Shown: positions 22,564 to 32,872, counted from the stretch's first letter. The stretch is DNA of 64,000 nucleotides from Pseudomonas putida (GCF_005080685.1 NZ_CP039371.1:2170001-2234000), one strand, 5' to 3'. The notes: generated from the sequence alone by a model not told the origin. Numbers and translations: made by a program.

Positions 22564-24369
22564 ATGCCCGCCCCAATCGAAGACTACGCCCTGCTCGGAA
22601 ACTGCCGCAGCGCCGCCCTGGTCAGCCGCGACGGCTCCCTCGACTGGCTGTGCCTACCGCGCTTCGACGCGCCTGCGGTATTCGCAGCGCTGCTGGGCAA
22701 CGAGGAAAATGGCCGCTGGCGCCTGGCCCCCAGCGACCCCATCGACAGCAGCTCACGCCGCTACCTGGACGACACCCTGGTGCTGGAAACCACCTGGACC
22801 ACCGCCAGCGGCCGCGCCCGGGTGCTCGACCTGATGCCGCTGGGCGAGGTCAATTCGGTGGTGCGCATCGTCGAGGGCCTGGCCGGCGAAACCAACTTCG
22901 AGATGGACCTGGTGCTGCGCTTCGACTACGGCCGCACCGTGCCCTGGGTGGAAAAGCTCGACCCGCTCACCCTCAGCGCCGTTGCCGGCCCCGACCGCCT
23001 GTTGCTGTGCAGCACGGTGGCGGCCCATGGCCGCGATCATCACACCGTCGCACGCTTTCGCGTAGGTGCCGGTGAGCGCCAGGTGTTCAGCCTGCGCCAT
23101 CAGCCGTCACATCTGCCGGTGCAGCCAGATTGCGACATCGAGCGCGCGCTGGAGCAGACCATCGCCCAATGGCAGGCCTTCGCCGCCCGTTGCCCGGATG
23201 TCGGGCCATACAGTGACAGGGTGCGGCGCTCGTTGCTGACCCTCAAGGCCATGACCTACGCACCCACCGGGGGCATCGTCGCCGCCGTGACCACTTCGTT
23301 GCCCGAGCGAGTGGGTGGCGAACGCAACTGGGACTACCGCTTCTGCTGGCTGCGCGACGCCACCATGACCTTGCTGGCCTTCATGAACCTGGGTTACTTC
23401 GACGAAGCCCAGGCCTGGCGCGAATGGCTGCTGCGTTCGGTGGCCGGCAACCCTGAGCAGATGCAGATCATGTATGGCCTGGCCGGGGAGCGCGACCTGC
23501 AGGAGTTCGACCTGCCCTGGTTGGCCGGCTACGAGCATTCGCAACCGGTGCGCGTGGGGGACGCCGCTGCCCAGCAGTTGCAACTGGACATCTTCGGTGA
23601 ACTGGCCGACGCCATGAGCCAGGCGATCAGGGGCGGCCTGCCGCGCCATCCTCGCAGTGCGGCGATCGCCCGGTTGATCCTGCCGTATCTGGAGGGCATC
23701 TGGCGCGAGCCGGACGAAGGCATCTGGGAGGTGCGCGGGGGCCGCCAGCAATTCGTGCATTCGAAAGTCATGGCCTGGGTCGCCTTCGATCGTGCTGCAG
23801 GCCTGGCCGAAACCACCGAAGAGGACCGCGAGCGAGGGCGGCACTACCGCCAGGTGGCTGAGCAGATCCACCATGAAGTCTGTAGCCAGGGGCTGGATGC
23901 CAGCGGCCGGTTTTTCGTGCAGGCCTATGGCTCGGAAGAAATCGACGCCAGTTTGTTGCAGATCGCCCTGACCGGCTTCCTGCCGGCGGACGACCCGCGC
24001 TTCGTGCAAACCTTGGCGCAGATCGAGCGGCGGCTGCTGAAGAACGGCCTGTTGCTGCGCTACGACAGCGACAGTTGCAGCGATGGCCTCACCCCAGGCG
24101 AAGGCACCTTCCTGGTCTGTTCGTTCTGGCTGGCGGATGTCTACGTGCTGCTCGGCCGGCAGGCCGAGGCCCAGGCGTTGTACGAGCGGTTGCTGGCGCT
24201 GTGCAACGACGTGGGGCTATTGGCCGAGCAGTACGATCCAGCCGGAAAGCGGATGCTGGGGAACTATCCCCAGGCGTTCAGCCATATCGGCATCATCAAC
24301 ACGGCGTTGAACCTGCACCGAGCGCAGTGCCCCGTGCGTGATCGGGCAAGCTCCGGCCGAGCCGACTAA
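22564..24369 (+). CDS. Glycoside hydrolase family 15 protein (glucoamylase/trehalase-like)
   Basis: AAGGAG precedes ATG 22564. The 601-residue product is a cytoplasmic GH15 protein without signal peptide: an N-terminal beta-sandwich domain beginning [21 protein letters not shown] with [12 protein letters not shown], then the (alpha/alpha)6 barrel with [16 protein letters not shown], and a late [15 protein letters not shown]. Family members remove glucose from alpha-glucan ends or hydrolyse trehalose. It follows zwf by 80 bases and probably belongs to the gnd-zwf transcript, feeding glucan-derived glucose into that route (inference). Its end overlaps the convergent rnz by four bases. Confidence 0.9.
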   Translation: MPAPIEDYALLGNCRSAALVSRDGSLDWLCLPRFDAPAVFAALLGNEENGRWRLAPSDPIDSSSRRYLDDTLVLETTWTTASGRARVLDLMPLGEVNSVVRIVEGLAGETNFEMDLVLRFDYGRTVPWVEKLDPLTLSAVAGPDRLLLCSTVAAHGRDHHTVARFRVGAGERQVFSLRHQPSHLPVQPDCDIERALEQTIAQWQAFAARCPDVGPYSDRVRRSLLTLKAMTYAPTGGIVAAVTTSLPERVGGERNWDYRFCWLRDATMTLLAFMNLGYFDEAQAWREWLLRSVAGNPEQMQIMYGLAGERDLQEFDLPWLAGYEHSQPVRVGDAAAQQLQLDIFGELADAMSQAIRGGLPRHPRSAAIARLILPYLEGIWREPDEGIWEVRGGRQQFVHSKVMAWVAFDRAAGLAETTEEDRERGRHYRQVAEQIHHEVCSQGLDASGRFFVQAYGSEEIDASLLQIALTGFLPADDPRFVQTLAQIERRLLKNGLLLRYDSDSCSDGLTPGEGTFLVCSFWLADVYVLLGRQAEAQALYERLLALCNDVGLLAEQYDPAGKRMLGNYPQAFSHIGIINTALNLHRAQCPVRDRASSGRAD

Positions 24370-25326
24370 CCCTGGGCCGCGACCAGGTGACCGTCGCGGT
24401 CCAGATGATAGCGCTGCAGGTCCCGGGCCAGGGTCAGGCAGCCTTGGTAATGCGCCAGCGCTTCCTGGCGAATGTCGTCCAGGCACGGGCTGCGACTCGG
24501 ATCGCCCTGGTAGCGGGCGCTGAAGTGGGTCAGCACCAGGTTGCGTACGCCGACGGCTTCGGCGAAACGTGCCACCTGGGCCTGTGCTGTGGCCCCAGGT
24601 CAGGCCGGAGCGCTCGACGACCGGCTCGGTGAAGGTGGCCTCGTGCACCAGCACGTCCACACCCTGGGCGACCTCGGCGAGCAGTTCCGGGCGGTCGTTG
24701 TCGCCACAGACGATCACCCGTCGCGGCGGACGTGAGGCGCGCAGGTAGTGCTCAGCGTGCAAGGTTCGGTCTTCGTGAGTCACGCTCAGCCCCCGGGCCA
24801 GTTCACCCCAGAGCGGCCCACGCGGTACACGGTCGGCCTCCAGGCGCTGGATATCCAGGCGCGGTTCCGGGTTCAGCTCGGTGAACACGTAGCCGACGCT
24901 GGGCACCCGGTGCGACAGCTGCACGATCTGCACCTGCAGCGCCGCATTACGCCAGCCGGCGAAGCCCTCCACCGCGTGCAGGTGCAGCTCGAACGGCAGG
25001 TGGGTGTCGCTTGCCGTGAGGCTCAGCCGCAGCCATTCATGCAAGGCAGCGGGCAGGATCAAGTCGAGCGGCTCGCTGCGCCCGGCCACCCCGGCGCTGG
25101 CCAGTAGCCCCGGTAGGCCGAAGCAGTGGTCGCCGTGCACATGGGTGATGAAGATGCCGGCCAGATCGCGCAGCGACAGCGGCGAATGCAACAAACGATG
25201 CTGGGTGCCTTCGCCGCAATCGACCAGGTACCAGCGGCGCCCGCTGGCCTCGATGACGGCGGTGGCGCTGACATTGCGGGCCTTGGTGGGCACGCCGGCC
25301 GACGTGCCCAGGAACTGCAGGTCCAT
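24366..25326 (-). CDS. rnz: Ribonuclease Z (frameshifted)
   Basis: From ATG 25326 the metallo-beta-lactamase fold is clear: [18 protein letters not shown], the metal motif H62-V-H64-G-D66-H67, [21 protein letters not shown] and VHEATF. After WGHST the frame goes wrong at about 24578-24583; the expected [25 protein letters not shown] lies in another frame and runs to TAG at 24366. The shift equals one extra base or two missing bases. Restored length is about 320 residues, typical for RNase Z/ElaC, which trims tRNA 3' ends or other RNAs. A sequencing error is likely. It is the last gene of a minus-strand series with the lipocalin and nhaB. Confidence 0.9.
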
Positions 25327-25382
25327 GAGAGGATTCCTTGGCGCATGAAGGGGGCATTGTAAGCCAATGGCCCCTCAGGGGC

Positions 25383-25928
25383 TCACTGCTGGCGCCAGAT
25401 CAACTTGCTGGTGTCGTAGCCTTGTTGACGGGCGATGTCCAGCAGTTGTTGGCGGGTCTGGTCGCTGACCGCCTCGGTGCGCGACAGCAGCCACAGGTAT
25501 TCGCGGTTGGGGTGACCGACCAGCGCCACGCGATAGTCCGCATCATGGTACAGCACCCAATACTCGCCCTTGGTCAGGTTAGGCGCCAGGCGGCTGAACC
25601 AGTTGTCGAAGCGTACCCAGAGCTTGTCGGTCTTGCCGGCTTGCTGGGCCTCGGCGGTGCCGTGCGCCGCGTTGGTCTGGCCGTCCTTCTCCTTGCAGAC
25701 GTTGGTCACATCGATACGCCCATCTTCGCGCAGGGCGTAGTGCGCTTGGGACTGCACGCAGTTGCGCTGGAAGAACATCGGCAGCCGCGCCAGCTCGTAC
25801 CAGGTGCCCTGGTAGCGTTCGAGGTCGACCTGCTGGGTCGCTGGCGGGTTGTGGTCATCGGCCGAGCCTGCGCAACCGGCCAGTGCCAGGGTCATGCAGG
25901 ACAGAAGCAGAGCAGTGCGCAGTGCCAT
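25383..25928 (-). CDS. blc: Outer-membrane lipocalin lipoprotein (Blc-like)
   Basis: ATG 25928 has AAGGAG upstream. The 181-residue protein begins with a lipoprotein signal (MALRTALLLSCMTLALAGC, lipid-attachment Cys19) and then the lipocalin motif YQGTWYELARLPMFFQRNCV, followed by GEYWVLYHDADYRVALVGHP and YLWLLSRT, as in bacterial Blc. These proteins sit at the outer membrane and bind lysophospholipids or fatty acids; the exact ligand here is not known. The much longer frame reaching back to 26798 runs antisense-like through nhaB and is not real. The gene lies 71 bases after nhaB. Confidence 0.92.
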   Translation of the reverse strand: MALRTALLLSCMTLALAGCAGSADDHNPPATQQVDLERYQGTWYELARLPMFFQRNCVQSQAHYALREDGRIDVTNVCKEKDGQTNAAHGTAEAQQAGKTDKLWVRFDNWFSRLAPNLTKGEYWVLYHDADYRVALVGHPNREYLWLLSRTEAVSDQTRQQLLDIARQQGYDTSKLIWRQQ

Positions 25929-25999
25929 GATGAAGCTCCTTGAAGGCAGGGTTCTCGTGAGGTTCGACCGCGCACGGCCGGCAAAAGTGCGGCTGCCGT

Positions 26000-27502
26000 T
26001 TACAGCCAGTAGGTCACCGCCCACCAGCCCAGCCCGCCCATCACCAGGGTATACGGCAGGGCCATCCACACCATGCGCCCGTACGACAACCGCACCAGCG
26101 GCGCGATCGCCGAGGTCAGCAGGAACAGGAACGCCGCCTGGCCATTGGGCGTGGCCACGCTGGGCAGGTTGGTACCGGTGTTGATCGCCACTGCCAGGGT
26201 TTCGAAATGCGCCTGGGTCATGCCGCCCTCGAGGAAGGCGCGCTTGACCTCGGTGATGTAGATGGTGGCGACGAACACGTTGTCGCTGATGGCCGACAGC
26301 AGGCCGTTGGCCAGGTACAACATGCCCGGTTGCTGCTCGCTCGGCAGGGACAGCACCCAGTGGATCAGCGGGCTGAACAGTTGCTGCTGATGGATCACCG
26401 CCACCACCGCGAAAAACACCACGAGCAGTGCGGTGAACGGCATGGCGTCCTGGAAGGCGCGGCCCAGGCGGTGCTCGTCGGTGATTCCGGTGAAGGCGGT
26501 AATCAGTACGATGACCATCAGGCCGATCAGGCCCACTTCGGCCACATGCAGGCCCAGGCAAACGATCAGGATCACTGCCGCCAGGCCCTGCACCCACAAC
26601 GCCAGGCGCTGCGCCTGCGTACGCGCCGCATCGTCCTCGGCCGCACAACCTGCCAGCACCTGTCGCACCGTCTCCGGCAGCCGCGCGCCGTAGCCAAACA
26701 GGGCAAAGCGCTCCAGCAGCACGCAGGTAGTCAGGCCGGCAGCCAGCACCGGCAACGACACCGGCGCCACCTTGAAGAAGAAATCGGCGAAGTGCCAACC
26801 CATCTCATGACCGATCAGCAAGTTTTGCGGCTCGCCTACCAGGGTGCAGACTCCACCCAATGCAGTGCCGACGGCACCGTGCATGAGCAGGCTGCGCAAG
26901 AAAGCGCGGAACTGGTCGAGGTCCTCACGTTGCAGCGCCGGGATGCCATGGTCGCTGTCCAGGGCGCTGTCCTCGCGTGGGTTGGCGCCCGATGCGACGC
27001 GGTGGTACACCGCATAGAAGCCTACCGCGGCGCTGATGATCACCGCGGTCACGGTCAGCGCATCGAGAAACGCCGACAGGAATGCCGACAGCACGCAGAA
27101 CAACAGCGCCAGCGCCGCCTTGCTGCGCACCCCGAGCAGTATTCGCGAAAACACGAACAGCAGCAGTTCCTTCATGAAGTGGATACCGGCGACCATGAAC
27201 ATCAGCAGCAGGATCACCGGGAAATTGTGCTGCAGTTCCTCGTACAGCGCCTGCGGCGAGGTCATCTCCAGCAGCAGTGCTTCGATCAGCAGCAGGCCGC
27301 CGGGCATCAGCGGGTAGCACTTGAGCGCCATGCCCAGGCAGAAGATGAACTCGATCACCAGCGCCCAGCCCGCAGCCACCGGGCCGACGCCCGTGAGCAA
27401 CAATGGGTTGAGTATCAGGAACAGGACGATGAGCGCCTTGTACCAGCGGGGCGACTGACCCAGGAATCCTTGGGCCAGGGCGCCAGGCAGGGAGGGGGAC
27501 AT
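26000..27502 (-). CDS. nhaB: Na+/H+ antiporter NhaB
   Basis: The 500-residue protein has about a dozen hydrophobic segments and matches NhaB over its length: [19 protein letters not shown] at the start, [39 protein letters not shown] and [18 protein letters not shown] with [19 protein letters not shown]. It expels sodium in exchange for protons across the inner membrane, helping pH and salt homeostasis. It is followed by the lipocalin gene on the same strand and divergent from the dienoyl-CoA isomerase gene. Confidence 0.95.
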   Translation of the reverse strand: MSPSLPGALAQGFLGQSPRWYKALIVLFLILNPLLLTGVGPVAAGWALVIEFIFCLGMALKCYPLMPGGLLLIEALLLEMTSPQALYEELQHNFPVILLLMFMVAGIHFMKELLLFVFSRILLGVRSKAALALLFCVLSAFLSAFLDALTVTAVIISAAVGFYAVYHRVASGANPREDSALDSDHGIPALQREDLDQFRAFLRSLLMHGAVGTALGGVCTLVGEPQNLLIGHEMGWHFADFFFKVAPVSLPVLAAGLTTCVLLERFALFGYGARLPETVRQVLAGCAAEDDAARTQAQRLALWVQGLAAVILIVCLGLHVAEVGLIGLMVIVLITAFTGITDEHRLGRAFQDAMPFTALLVVFFAVVAVIHQQQLFSPLIHWVLSLPSEQQPGMLYLANGLLSAISDNVFVATIYITEVKRAFLEGGMTQAHFETLAVAINTGTNLPSVATPNGQAAFLFLLTSAIAPLVRLSYGRMVWMALPYTLVMGGLGWWAVTYWL

Positions 27503-27651
27503 GAAGTTGTATCCTTATGATTCAGCGTTGCCGCACGGTGCCCGATCGCCTGGCCTTAGGCAAGGCTGGCAGTCCCGTTTTTGGCACAAGCGCGGCCTGC
27601 CGGCTGGGTTAACATCCCCTGCAGACCATCTTCCCCACAGGAGTGCCGCCC

Positions 27652-28464
27652 GTGTCCGACTACAGTGCGTTCAAGGTAGAGCTGATCGACAACATCGCCC
27701 ATGTGCAGATCAACCGCCCGGACAAGATCAATTCGATGAACGCTGCCTTCTGGGAGGAGATCGTCGCCATCTTCCAGTGGGTCGACGATACCGATGCGGT
27801 CCGCGCCGTGGTGCTCAGCGGTGCCGGCAAGCATTTCTCTTCGGGCATCGACCTGGCGATGCTGGCCTCCCTGGCCGGGCAGATGGGCAAGGACGTGGGC
27901 CGTAACGCGCGCCTGCTGCGCAGTACCATCCTGCGCCTGCAGGCGTCGTTCACCGCGGTGGACAAGTGCCGCAAGCCGGTGCTTGCAGCCATCCAGGGTC
28001 ATTGCATCGGTGGCGCCATCGACCTCGTCTCGGCCTGCGACATGCGCTACTGCAGCAGCGATGCGCAGTTCTCGATCAAGGAAGTCGACATGGGCATGGC
28101 CGCCGATGTCGGTACCTTGCAACGTTTGCCACGTATCATCGGCGACGGCATGATGCGGGAGCTGGCCTTCACCGGTCGCCAGGTGGCAGCCGACGAGGCC
28201 TTGCGCATCGGCCTGGTCAACCGGGTCTATGATGATCAGGCCGCGCTGCTCGATGGGGTCTTTGCCATCGCTCGCGAGATTGCCGCAAAATCACCGATTG
28301 CCGTGGCCGGCACCAAGCAGATGCTCAGCTACATGCGTGACCATCGCATCGACGATGGCCTGGATTACATCGCCACCTGGAACGCCGCGATGCTGCAGTC
28401 CGAAGACCTGCGCGTGGCCGTGGCAGCGCACATGAGCAAACAGAAACCGACGTTCGCCGACTGA
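27652..28464 (+). CDS. Delta(3,5)-Delta(2,4)-dienoyl-CoA isomerase (crotonase family)
   Basis: I choose GTG 27652 because AGGAG ends eight bases before it; the in-frame GTG at 27643 overlaps that site. The 270-residue crotonase has [16 protein letters not shown] (oxyanion region) and [20 protein letters not shown]. The segment [22 protein letters not shown] matches the animal ECH1 isomerase rather than ordinary hydratases and supplies Glu144 and Asp152, the two residues used for proton transfer in that enzyme. It would move double bonds during beta-oxidation of unsaturated fatty acids with odd-position bonds. It reads towards nudC. Confidence 0.88.
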   Translation: MSDYSAFKVELIDNIAHVQINRPDKINSMNAAFWEEIVAIFQWVDDTDAVRAVVLSGAGKHFSSGIDLAMLASLAGQMGKDVGRNARLLRSTILRLQASFTAVDKCRKPVLAAIQGHCIGGAIDLVSACDMRYCSSDAQFSIKEVDMGMAADVGTLQRLPRIIGDGMMRELAFTGRQVAADEALRIGLVNRVYDDQAALLDGVFAIAREIAAKSPIAVAGTKQMLSYMRDHRIDDGLDYIATWNAAMLQSEDLRVAVAAHMSKQKPTFAD

Positions 28465-28498
28465 CCGCGCGGCGGACGCGCAGTCAGGAAGCCGCTTT

Positions 28499-29329
28499 AT
28501 GTCAGCACGTTGGACTACCGCAGTACTCGACCCGCAAACCCCCGGCGGCCTGGCCGTTGCCCGCAGCCCTGCGGGGTTCTTGGTGGGGGACGAGGGCGCG
28601 CTGTTCCCGCGCGACTGGCTCAAGGGCAGGGACCTGGACGTGGTGTGCGAGCACGGCATCGGCCATTTCGACGGCGAGCCGGTGTTCCTGCTCGAGCTGC
28701 GCGCTGGCGCCGAGGTGCCGGGCTGCAGCTGGCGTGGGCTGCGTACGTTCATGCTCGAAGGCGACTTCGACACCTATAAAGTGCTGGGCTATGCCGCGCA
28801 GATCGGCACCTGGGCACGCGAGCACCGCTTCTGTGGCAGTTGCGGCCAGGCCATGAGCCAGATCCATTGGGAGCGGGCAATGTATTGCCAGCCCTGCGAC
28901 CTGCGCAGCTACCCGCGCATCTCACCGAGCATGATCGTGCTGATCACCCGTGGCGACGAGATCCTCCTGGCCCGGTCGCCACGCTTCGTCACGGGTGTGT
29001 ACAGCACCCTGGCGGGGTTCGCAGAGCCCGGCGAGTCCGCCGAGGACTGCCTGGTGCGCGAGGTGCGCGAAGAAGTGGCGGTCGAGGTGCGCAACATACA
29101 GTACGTCGGCAGCCAATGCTGGCCGTTCCCGCATTCGATGATGCTGGGCTTTCATGCCGAATATGCCGGTGGCGAGATCGTCATGCAGCCGGACGAGATC
29201 GAGGATGCCAGGTGGTTCAACGTGCGTGAACTGCCGCCGTTGCCGGCGGGGCGCTCTATCGCGCGCTACCTGATCGACCTTTACGTCGCGCGTCGCCTGG
29301 GCCAACCGGAGCCGCAGTTGCCGCGCTAG
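28499..29329 (+). CDS. nudC: NAD(H) pyrophosphatase / deNADding enzyme NudC
   Basis: The 276-residue protein has an N-terminal domain, a four-Cys zinc ribbon (Cys112, 115, 130, 133), and a Nudix box from Gly173 ([20 protein letters not shown]). Directly after it comes the NudC signature, here SQCWPFPHS (205-213), with Cys in place of the usual Pro. NudC hydrolyses NADH to NMNH and AMP and can remove NAD caps from RNA. It lies 34 bases after the isomerase gene and probably shares its transcript. Confidence 0.95.
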   Translation: MSARWTTAVLDPQTPGGLAVARSPAGFLVGDEGALFPRDWLKGRDLDVVCEHGIGHFDGEPVFLLELRAGAEVPGCSWRGLRTFMLEGDFDTYKVLGYAAQIGTWAREHRFCGSCGQAMSQIHWERAMYCQPCDLRSYPRISPSMIVLITRGDEILLARSPRFVTGVYSTLAGFAEPGESAEDCLVREVREEVAVEVRNIQYVGSQCWPFPHSMMLGFHAEYAGGEIVMQPDEIEDARWFNVRELPPLPAGRSIARYLIDLYVARRLGQPEPQLPR

Positions 29330-29435
29330 CCAAGCGCCATGCCTGATATTTCTGCCAGTAGGAAGCTTGCCTCACCCTGCCTAGAATCCGCTCTGGACAA
29401 GGCAGAGACCGTGATCCACACGGCGAGGAGGTTGC

Positions 29436-30140
29436 ATGGTCATCGACCCACTGGTAGTGCGCGAGGCGCTGCAGGTCGAACGCAGGATCGATGCGCAGAA
29501 AGCGCAGGATGCACCGCGCGGGGCGTCCTGCGTGCAAGTGCTCGAAGGCACCGCGTCGGTCATCGTCACCGCGCCCTATGCAACCGAGACCTTGCGCGAA
29601 GGGCGCTATCGCGTGTCGGACGGGGCGGGCACCGCAGCCCTGGCGCACATGCTCCACAGCCTGTGCGGCGTGACTGCGATCTACACCCAGTACCGCAACC
29701 GGTCGGACCCAGGGCACGACGACGATGACGACTTCAAGGCGTTGCTGGCCTGGCTGATCGCGCTGCGCCGGCCAGCGCTGTTGCTCGATCTGCAGGCCAG
29801 TCACGATTTACGGCCGTATGACGTCGACCTGAGGACCCAAAACGGTGCCTCCCTGCACGGACGGGAGATGCTCAGGGAGGCCTTGATCGGAGAATTGCAC
29901 GAGCAAGGTATTCCGGCGCTTTCGGACAATCACCTGGACGCCAGCCGCAGCGACGCCATAACCCGTTTAGCCTCGGCCCACGGTGTGCCGTCGATTCAGC
30001 TGCAAGTCAGTAGCACCTGGCTGCGGCCATCCGAGGATGGGCCGATGGCCAAGCGCTTTGCCCAGTTGCTACAGGCTTTGTGCCGCTACGTGCAACGGGT
30101 CGACGAAAGCCCACGGGCACCTCGTGAGGCGTGGCATTAG
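29436..30140 (+). CDS. N-formylglutamate amidohydrolase-like protein
   Basis: GAGGAGG precedes ATG 29436. The 234-residue soluble protein is not one I can name. Features that recall the N-formylglutamate amidohydrolase/zinc-peptidase superfamily are VIVTAPYATETLREGRY (in place of the usual TxPHxG), LLLDLQASHDLRPYDVDLRT (compare the IDLHG-RPYDI-GT pattern) and PSIQLQVSSTWLRP. The stretch DPGHDDDDDFK is unusually acidic. Metal ligands differ from the classic family, so activity is uncertain. Its stop overlaps the convergent TSUP-gene stop. Confidence 0.55.
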   Translation: MVIDPLVVREALQVERRIDAQKAQDAPRGASCVQVLEGTASVIVTAPYATETLREGRYRVSDGAGTAALAHMLHSLCGVTAIYTQYRNRSDPGHDDDDDFKALLAWLIALRRPALLLDLQASHDLRPYDVDLRTQNGASLHGREMLREALIGELHEQGIPALSDNHLDASRSDAITRLASAHGVPSIQLQVSSTWLRPSEDGPMAKRFAQLLQALCRYVQRVDESPRAPREAWH

Positions 30141-30915
30141 GCCTGGCCGAACCAATGCTGCCAGGCCAGGCGCACGGTCAGCGCCAGCACCACGGTGATG
30201 AACACCGGGCGGATGAACTTGCTGCCGCCGCTGATGGCCGTGCGTGCGCCGAAGAACGCCCCGACCATCACCGACAGGCCCATGCACAGGCCGACGATGT
30301 AGTCCACCTGGCCTGAGGCGATGAACACGGTGAGCGCGGCGATGTTGCTGACGAAGTTCATGCTGCGCGCCACGCCGCTGGCACGGACCAGGTCGATGGG
30401 GTAGAGCAGCAGTGTGCTGACCGTCCAGAACGCGCCGGTACCGGGCCCGCCACGCCATCGTAGAAGCCCAGGGTGAAGCCCTGCGGTGCCTGCCACTTCT
30501 TCTTGATCGGGGCATCGGCATCCAGCGGCGCCTTGGGCGTGCCGCCGAACAGCAGGTAGAGACCGCAGGCGAAGACCACCACCGGCAGCATCTTGTTCAG
30601 CCATTCGGCAGGCAGGTAGTGCGCGACCACCGCGCCGATCAGCGCGCCGGCCAGGGTGCCGAACAGCGCCGGGCGCCATTGCGCCGGGTGGAACAGCTTG
30701 CGCTTGTAGTAGGTGAAGCCAGCGGTGGCCGAGCCGAAGGTCGAGCTGAGCTTGTTGGTGCCCAGCACCAGGTGCGGCGGCATGCCGGCGGTCAGCAGTG
30801 CGGGCGTGGTAAGCAGGCCGCCCCCGCCGGCGATGGCGTCGATGAAACCTGCCACGAAGGCGACCAGGGCGAGGATCAGTAAGGTAAGCGGTTCTACGGT
30901 GAGTTCGAAAGGCAT
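30137..30915 (-). CDS. TSUP (TauE/SafE) family transporter (frameshifted)
   Basis: The N-terminal frame (ATG 30915) shows LLILALVAFVAGFIDAIAGGGGLLTTPALL and LGTNKLSSTFGS, the TSUP signatures, and several membrane helices up to GFYDGVAGP. There the frame breaks at 30440-30446: one missing G restores GPGTGAFWTVSTLLLYPIDLVRASGVARS and the second TSUP repeat down to TAA at 30137. The whole protein would be about 259 residues with eight membrane segments. Family members export or import sulfite, sulfonates or related anions; the substrate is unknown. A sequencing error is the likely cause of the break. Confidence 0.88.
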
Positions 30916-30999
30916 GGGGTTCAGGAGGGCAGGAGGAGGGGGCGCGGCAAAGGGCCGGGCTGAAGCGCTACATGGTAATCCTGGGGCGGATGGGTTACC

Positions 31000-31043
31000 A
31001 GTACTGGCCGCATCGCCGGCATGCCGGCGATGCGGCCAGTACT
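31000..31043. repeat. Perfect 44-base palindrome
   Basis: AGTACTGGCCGCATCGCCGG-CATG-CCGGCGATG... reads the same on both strands across all 44 bases. It begins one base after the stop codon of the chloroperoxidase-like gene, so in RNA it would form a hairpin right behind that gene. There is no T run after it, so a classical terminator is not supported. Confidence 0.9.
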
Positions 31044-31044
31044 A

Positions 31045-31875
31045 TCAACTACGGATGAACGCCAGCAGGTCGGCGTTGATCACGTCGGCATGGGTGGTCG
31101 GCATGCCGTGCGGGTAGCCGGCATAGGTCTTCAGCGTGCCGTTGGGCAGCAGCTTGGCCGACAGCGGCCCTGAGTTCTCGTAGGGCACGATCTGGTCGGC
31201 ATCGCCATGCATCACCAGCACCGGTTGGCTGATGCCCTTGAGGTCGTCGGTGAAATCGGTCTGCGAGAACGCGACAATACCGTCGTAATGGGCCTTGGCG
31301 CTACCGATCATGCCCTGGCGCCACCAGTTGCCGATCACGCCTTCCGAGGGCGTGGCGCCCGGCTTGTTGTAGCCGTAGAACGGCCCGCTGGGGACATCGC
31401 GGTAGAACTGCGCACGGTTGCTGGCGACCTGGGCTTGGAAGCCGTCGAACACCGACTTTGGCAGCCCGCCGGGGTTGCCCGGCGTCTGTACCATCAGCGG
31501 TGGCACCGCGGCGATCAGTACCGCCTTGGCCACCTTGTCGCCAGGGTAGCGGGCCATGTAGCGCACCACCTCGCCACCGCCGGTCGAATGCCCGACATGC
31601 ACCGCACCCTGGATGCCCAGGTGCTCGACCACCGCCGCCACGTCATCGGCGTAGTGGTCCATGTCGTGGCCGTCCCAGACCTGGCTGGAACGCCCGTGGC
31701 CGCGGCGGTCGTGGGCCACCACGCGAAAACCCTGGCCGAGGAAGAACAGCATCTGCGCGTCCCAATCGTCGGCGCTCAATGGCCAGCCATGGTGGAAATG
31801 GATGACCTGCGCATCACGCGGGCCCCAATCTTTGTAGAAGATCTGCACCCCATCCTTCGTAGTCACGTAGCTCAT
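31045..31875 (-). CDS. Alpha/beta hydrolase, non-haem chloroperoxidase type
   Basis: ATG 31875 (MSYVTTKDGVQIFYKDWG) has GAGGAG upstream; the longer frame from 31956 overlaps the LysR gene end. The 276-residue protein has oxyanion motif HHGWP, nucleophile Ser97 in GHSTGGGEVVRY, Asp in VMHGDADQIVP and His in the C-terminal GMPTTHADVIN. This is the cofactor-free haloperoxidase/esterase (RutD/perhydrolase-like) family. The physiological substrate is usually an ester or lactone; halogenation is a side activity. A signal peptide is absent. It lies 37 bases downstream of the LysR gene on the same strand. Confidence 0.88.
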   Translation of the reverse strand: MSYVTTKDGVQIFYKDWGPRDAQVIHFHHGWPLSADDWDAQMLFFLGQGFRVVAHDRRGHGRSSQVWDGHDMDHYADDVAAVVEHLGIQGAVHVGHSTGGGEVVRYMARYPGDKVAKAVLIAAVPPLMVQTPGNPGGLPKSVFDGFQAQVASNRAQFYRDVPSGPFYGYNKPGATPSEGVIGNWWRQGMIGSAKAHYDGIVAFSQTDFTDDLKGISQPVLVMHGDADQIVPYENSGPLSAKLLPNGTLKTYAGYPHGMPTTHADVINADLLAFIRS

Positions 31876-31912
31876 GATCCTGCTCCTCTGTACAGGGGGT
31901 AGTGGCGACGAG

Positions 31913-32854
31913 CTATTGAGAATAGGAGGTATTTGGCAAATCGTGCGCGGCGCCATGACCGCGCGTCGCGTTTCGGTAATAGGATTTCAAGGTGTCGACG
32001 AACTCTTCTGCCAGTAGCGTTCGGGCCTGAGCCTGGGGCCAGATGACATAAGTGGGGAAGAGAATGTCTGGCTTGAACGGCTTGATCACGATGTCGCGAT
32101 GGCGAAAGTCCCTGGCGACCAGCGGGTGGGCCAGGGTCACCCCCATCCCGAGCGCGACCATTTCACAACTGATCGCGCTGTATTGAGCCTCGACCGCCAT
32201 CACCCGCTCGACCCCGGCCTGCTCGAAAAGGCCATCGACCTGGGCACGGGTGCCGTCACCATGGCACAGGGAAATAAAGGGTTGGCCTTCGAGGTCGGCG
32301 AAGGTGATATGCGCACGTTCGGCAAGCGGGTGAGCCCGGGGCAGGACGCACACGGCGGCCACTTGCGCGAGCAACTCGACCTGATGGCTGCTGACGTCGC
32401 CGGGGTGCACGACGATGCCGATGTCGCAGAACTGCGACTTCACCCATTGCTCGACCGTCGGCGAGGAGTTGACGTGCAGCGACACCGTCAACTCCGGGCG
32501 CGAGGCGATGAACGCCTTGAGCACCGCCGGCAGCACGCTCAGGCCGGTGGAGGGCACGCCTGCCACACGCAAGCGCCCGGTGCCCAGGTTGCGGATGTTC
32601 TTCGCCGAGTGCTTGAGGCTGTCCAGGCCAACATAGGCCCGCTCCACTTCGTGAAAGAACGCCTGGCCCTCCTGGGTCGGGATCAGGCGTACGCCGGCAC
32701 GCTTGAACAAGGTCAGGCCCGTGCTCAGCTCCAGTTGCGAGATGAGCCGGCTGACATTGGGTTGCGAGGTATACAGCGCTTCGGCCGCGGCGGTCATCGA
32801 GCCGAGGCGCATGACACTGCGAAATGCCTCTATCTGCCTGAGGTTCATGGTCAC
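31913..32854 (-). CDS. LysR family transcriptional regulator
   Basis: The 313-residue protein has the N-terminal winged helix-turn-helix (MNLRQIEAFRSVMRLGSMTAAAEALYTSQPNVSRLISQLE) and a periplasmic-binding-like effector domain from about residue 90. The first ATG (32854) fits AAGGGTG better than ATG 32848. It is divergent from the ABC/oxidase operon starting at 33069, 214 bases away, and is the obvious candidate to regulate it. A palindrome CATAT-CAA-ATATG lies six bases upstream of its start. The beginning is NocR/OccR-like, which would suit amino acid or opine sensing (inference). Confidence 0.93.
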   Translation of the reverse strand: MTMNLRQIEAFRSVMRLGSMTAAAEALYTSQPNVSRLISQLELSTGLTLFKRAGVRLIPTQEGQAFFHEVERAYVGLDSLKHSAKNIRNLGTGRLRVAGVPSTGLSVLPAVLKAFIASRPELTVSLHVNSSPTVEQWVKSQFCDIGIVVHPGDVSSHQVELLAQVAAVCVLPRAHPLAERAHITFADLEGQPFISLCHGDGTRAQVDGLFEQAGVERVMAVEAQYSAISCEMVALGMGVTLAHPLVARDFRHRDIVIKPFKPDILFPTYVIWPQAQARTLLAEEFVDTLKSYYRNATRGHGAAHDLPNTSYSQ

Positions 32855-32859
32855 CCTTG

Positions 32860-32872
32860 CATATCAAATATG
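32860..32872. promoter_or_regulatory. Palindrome CATATCAAATATG, candidate LysR operator
   Basis: This 13-base perfect palindrome has an AT-rich form close to the LysR T-N11-A type and sits just before the LysR start codon. An autoregulatory or shared divergent operator is inferred from position only. Confidence 0.4.

Noticed and set aside
25383..26798. A 471-codon frame ending in the lipocalin
   Set aside because: The N-terminal 290 codons run through nhaB in a wrong frame. The lipocalin has its own ribosome site, start and lipoprotein signal at 25928.
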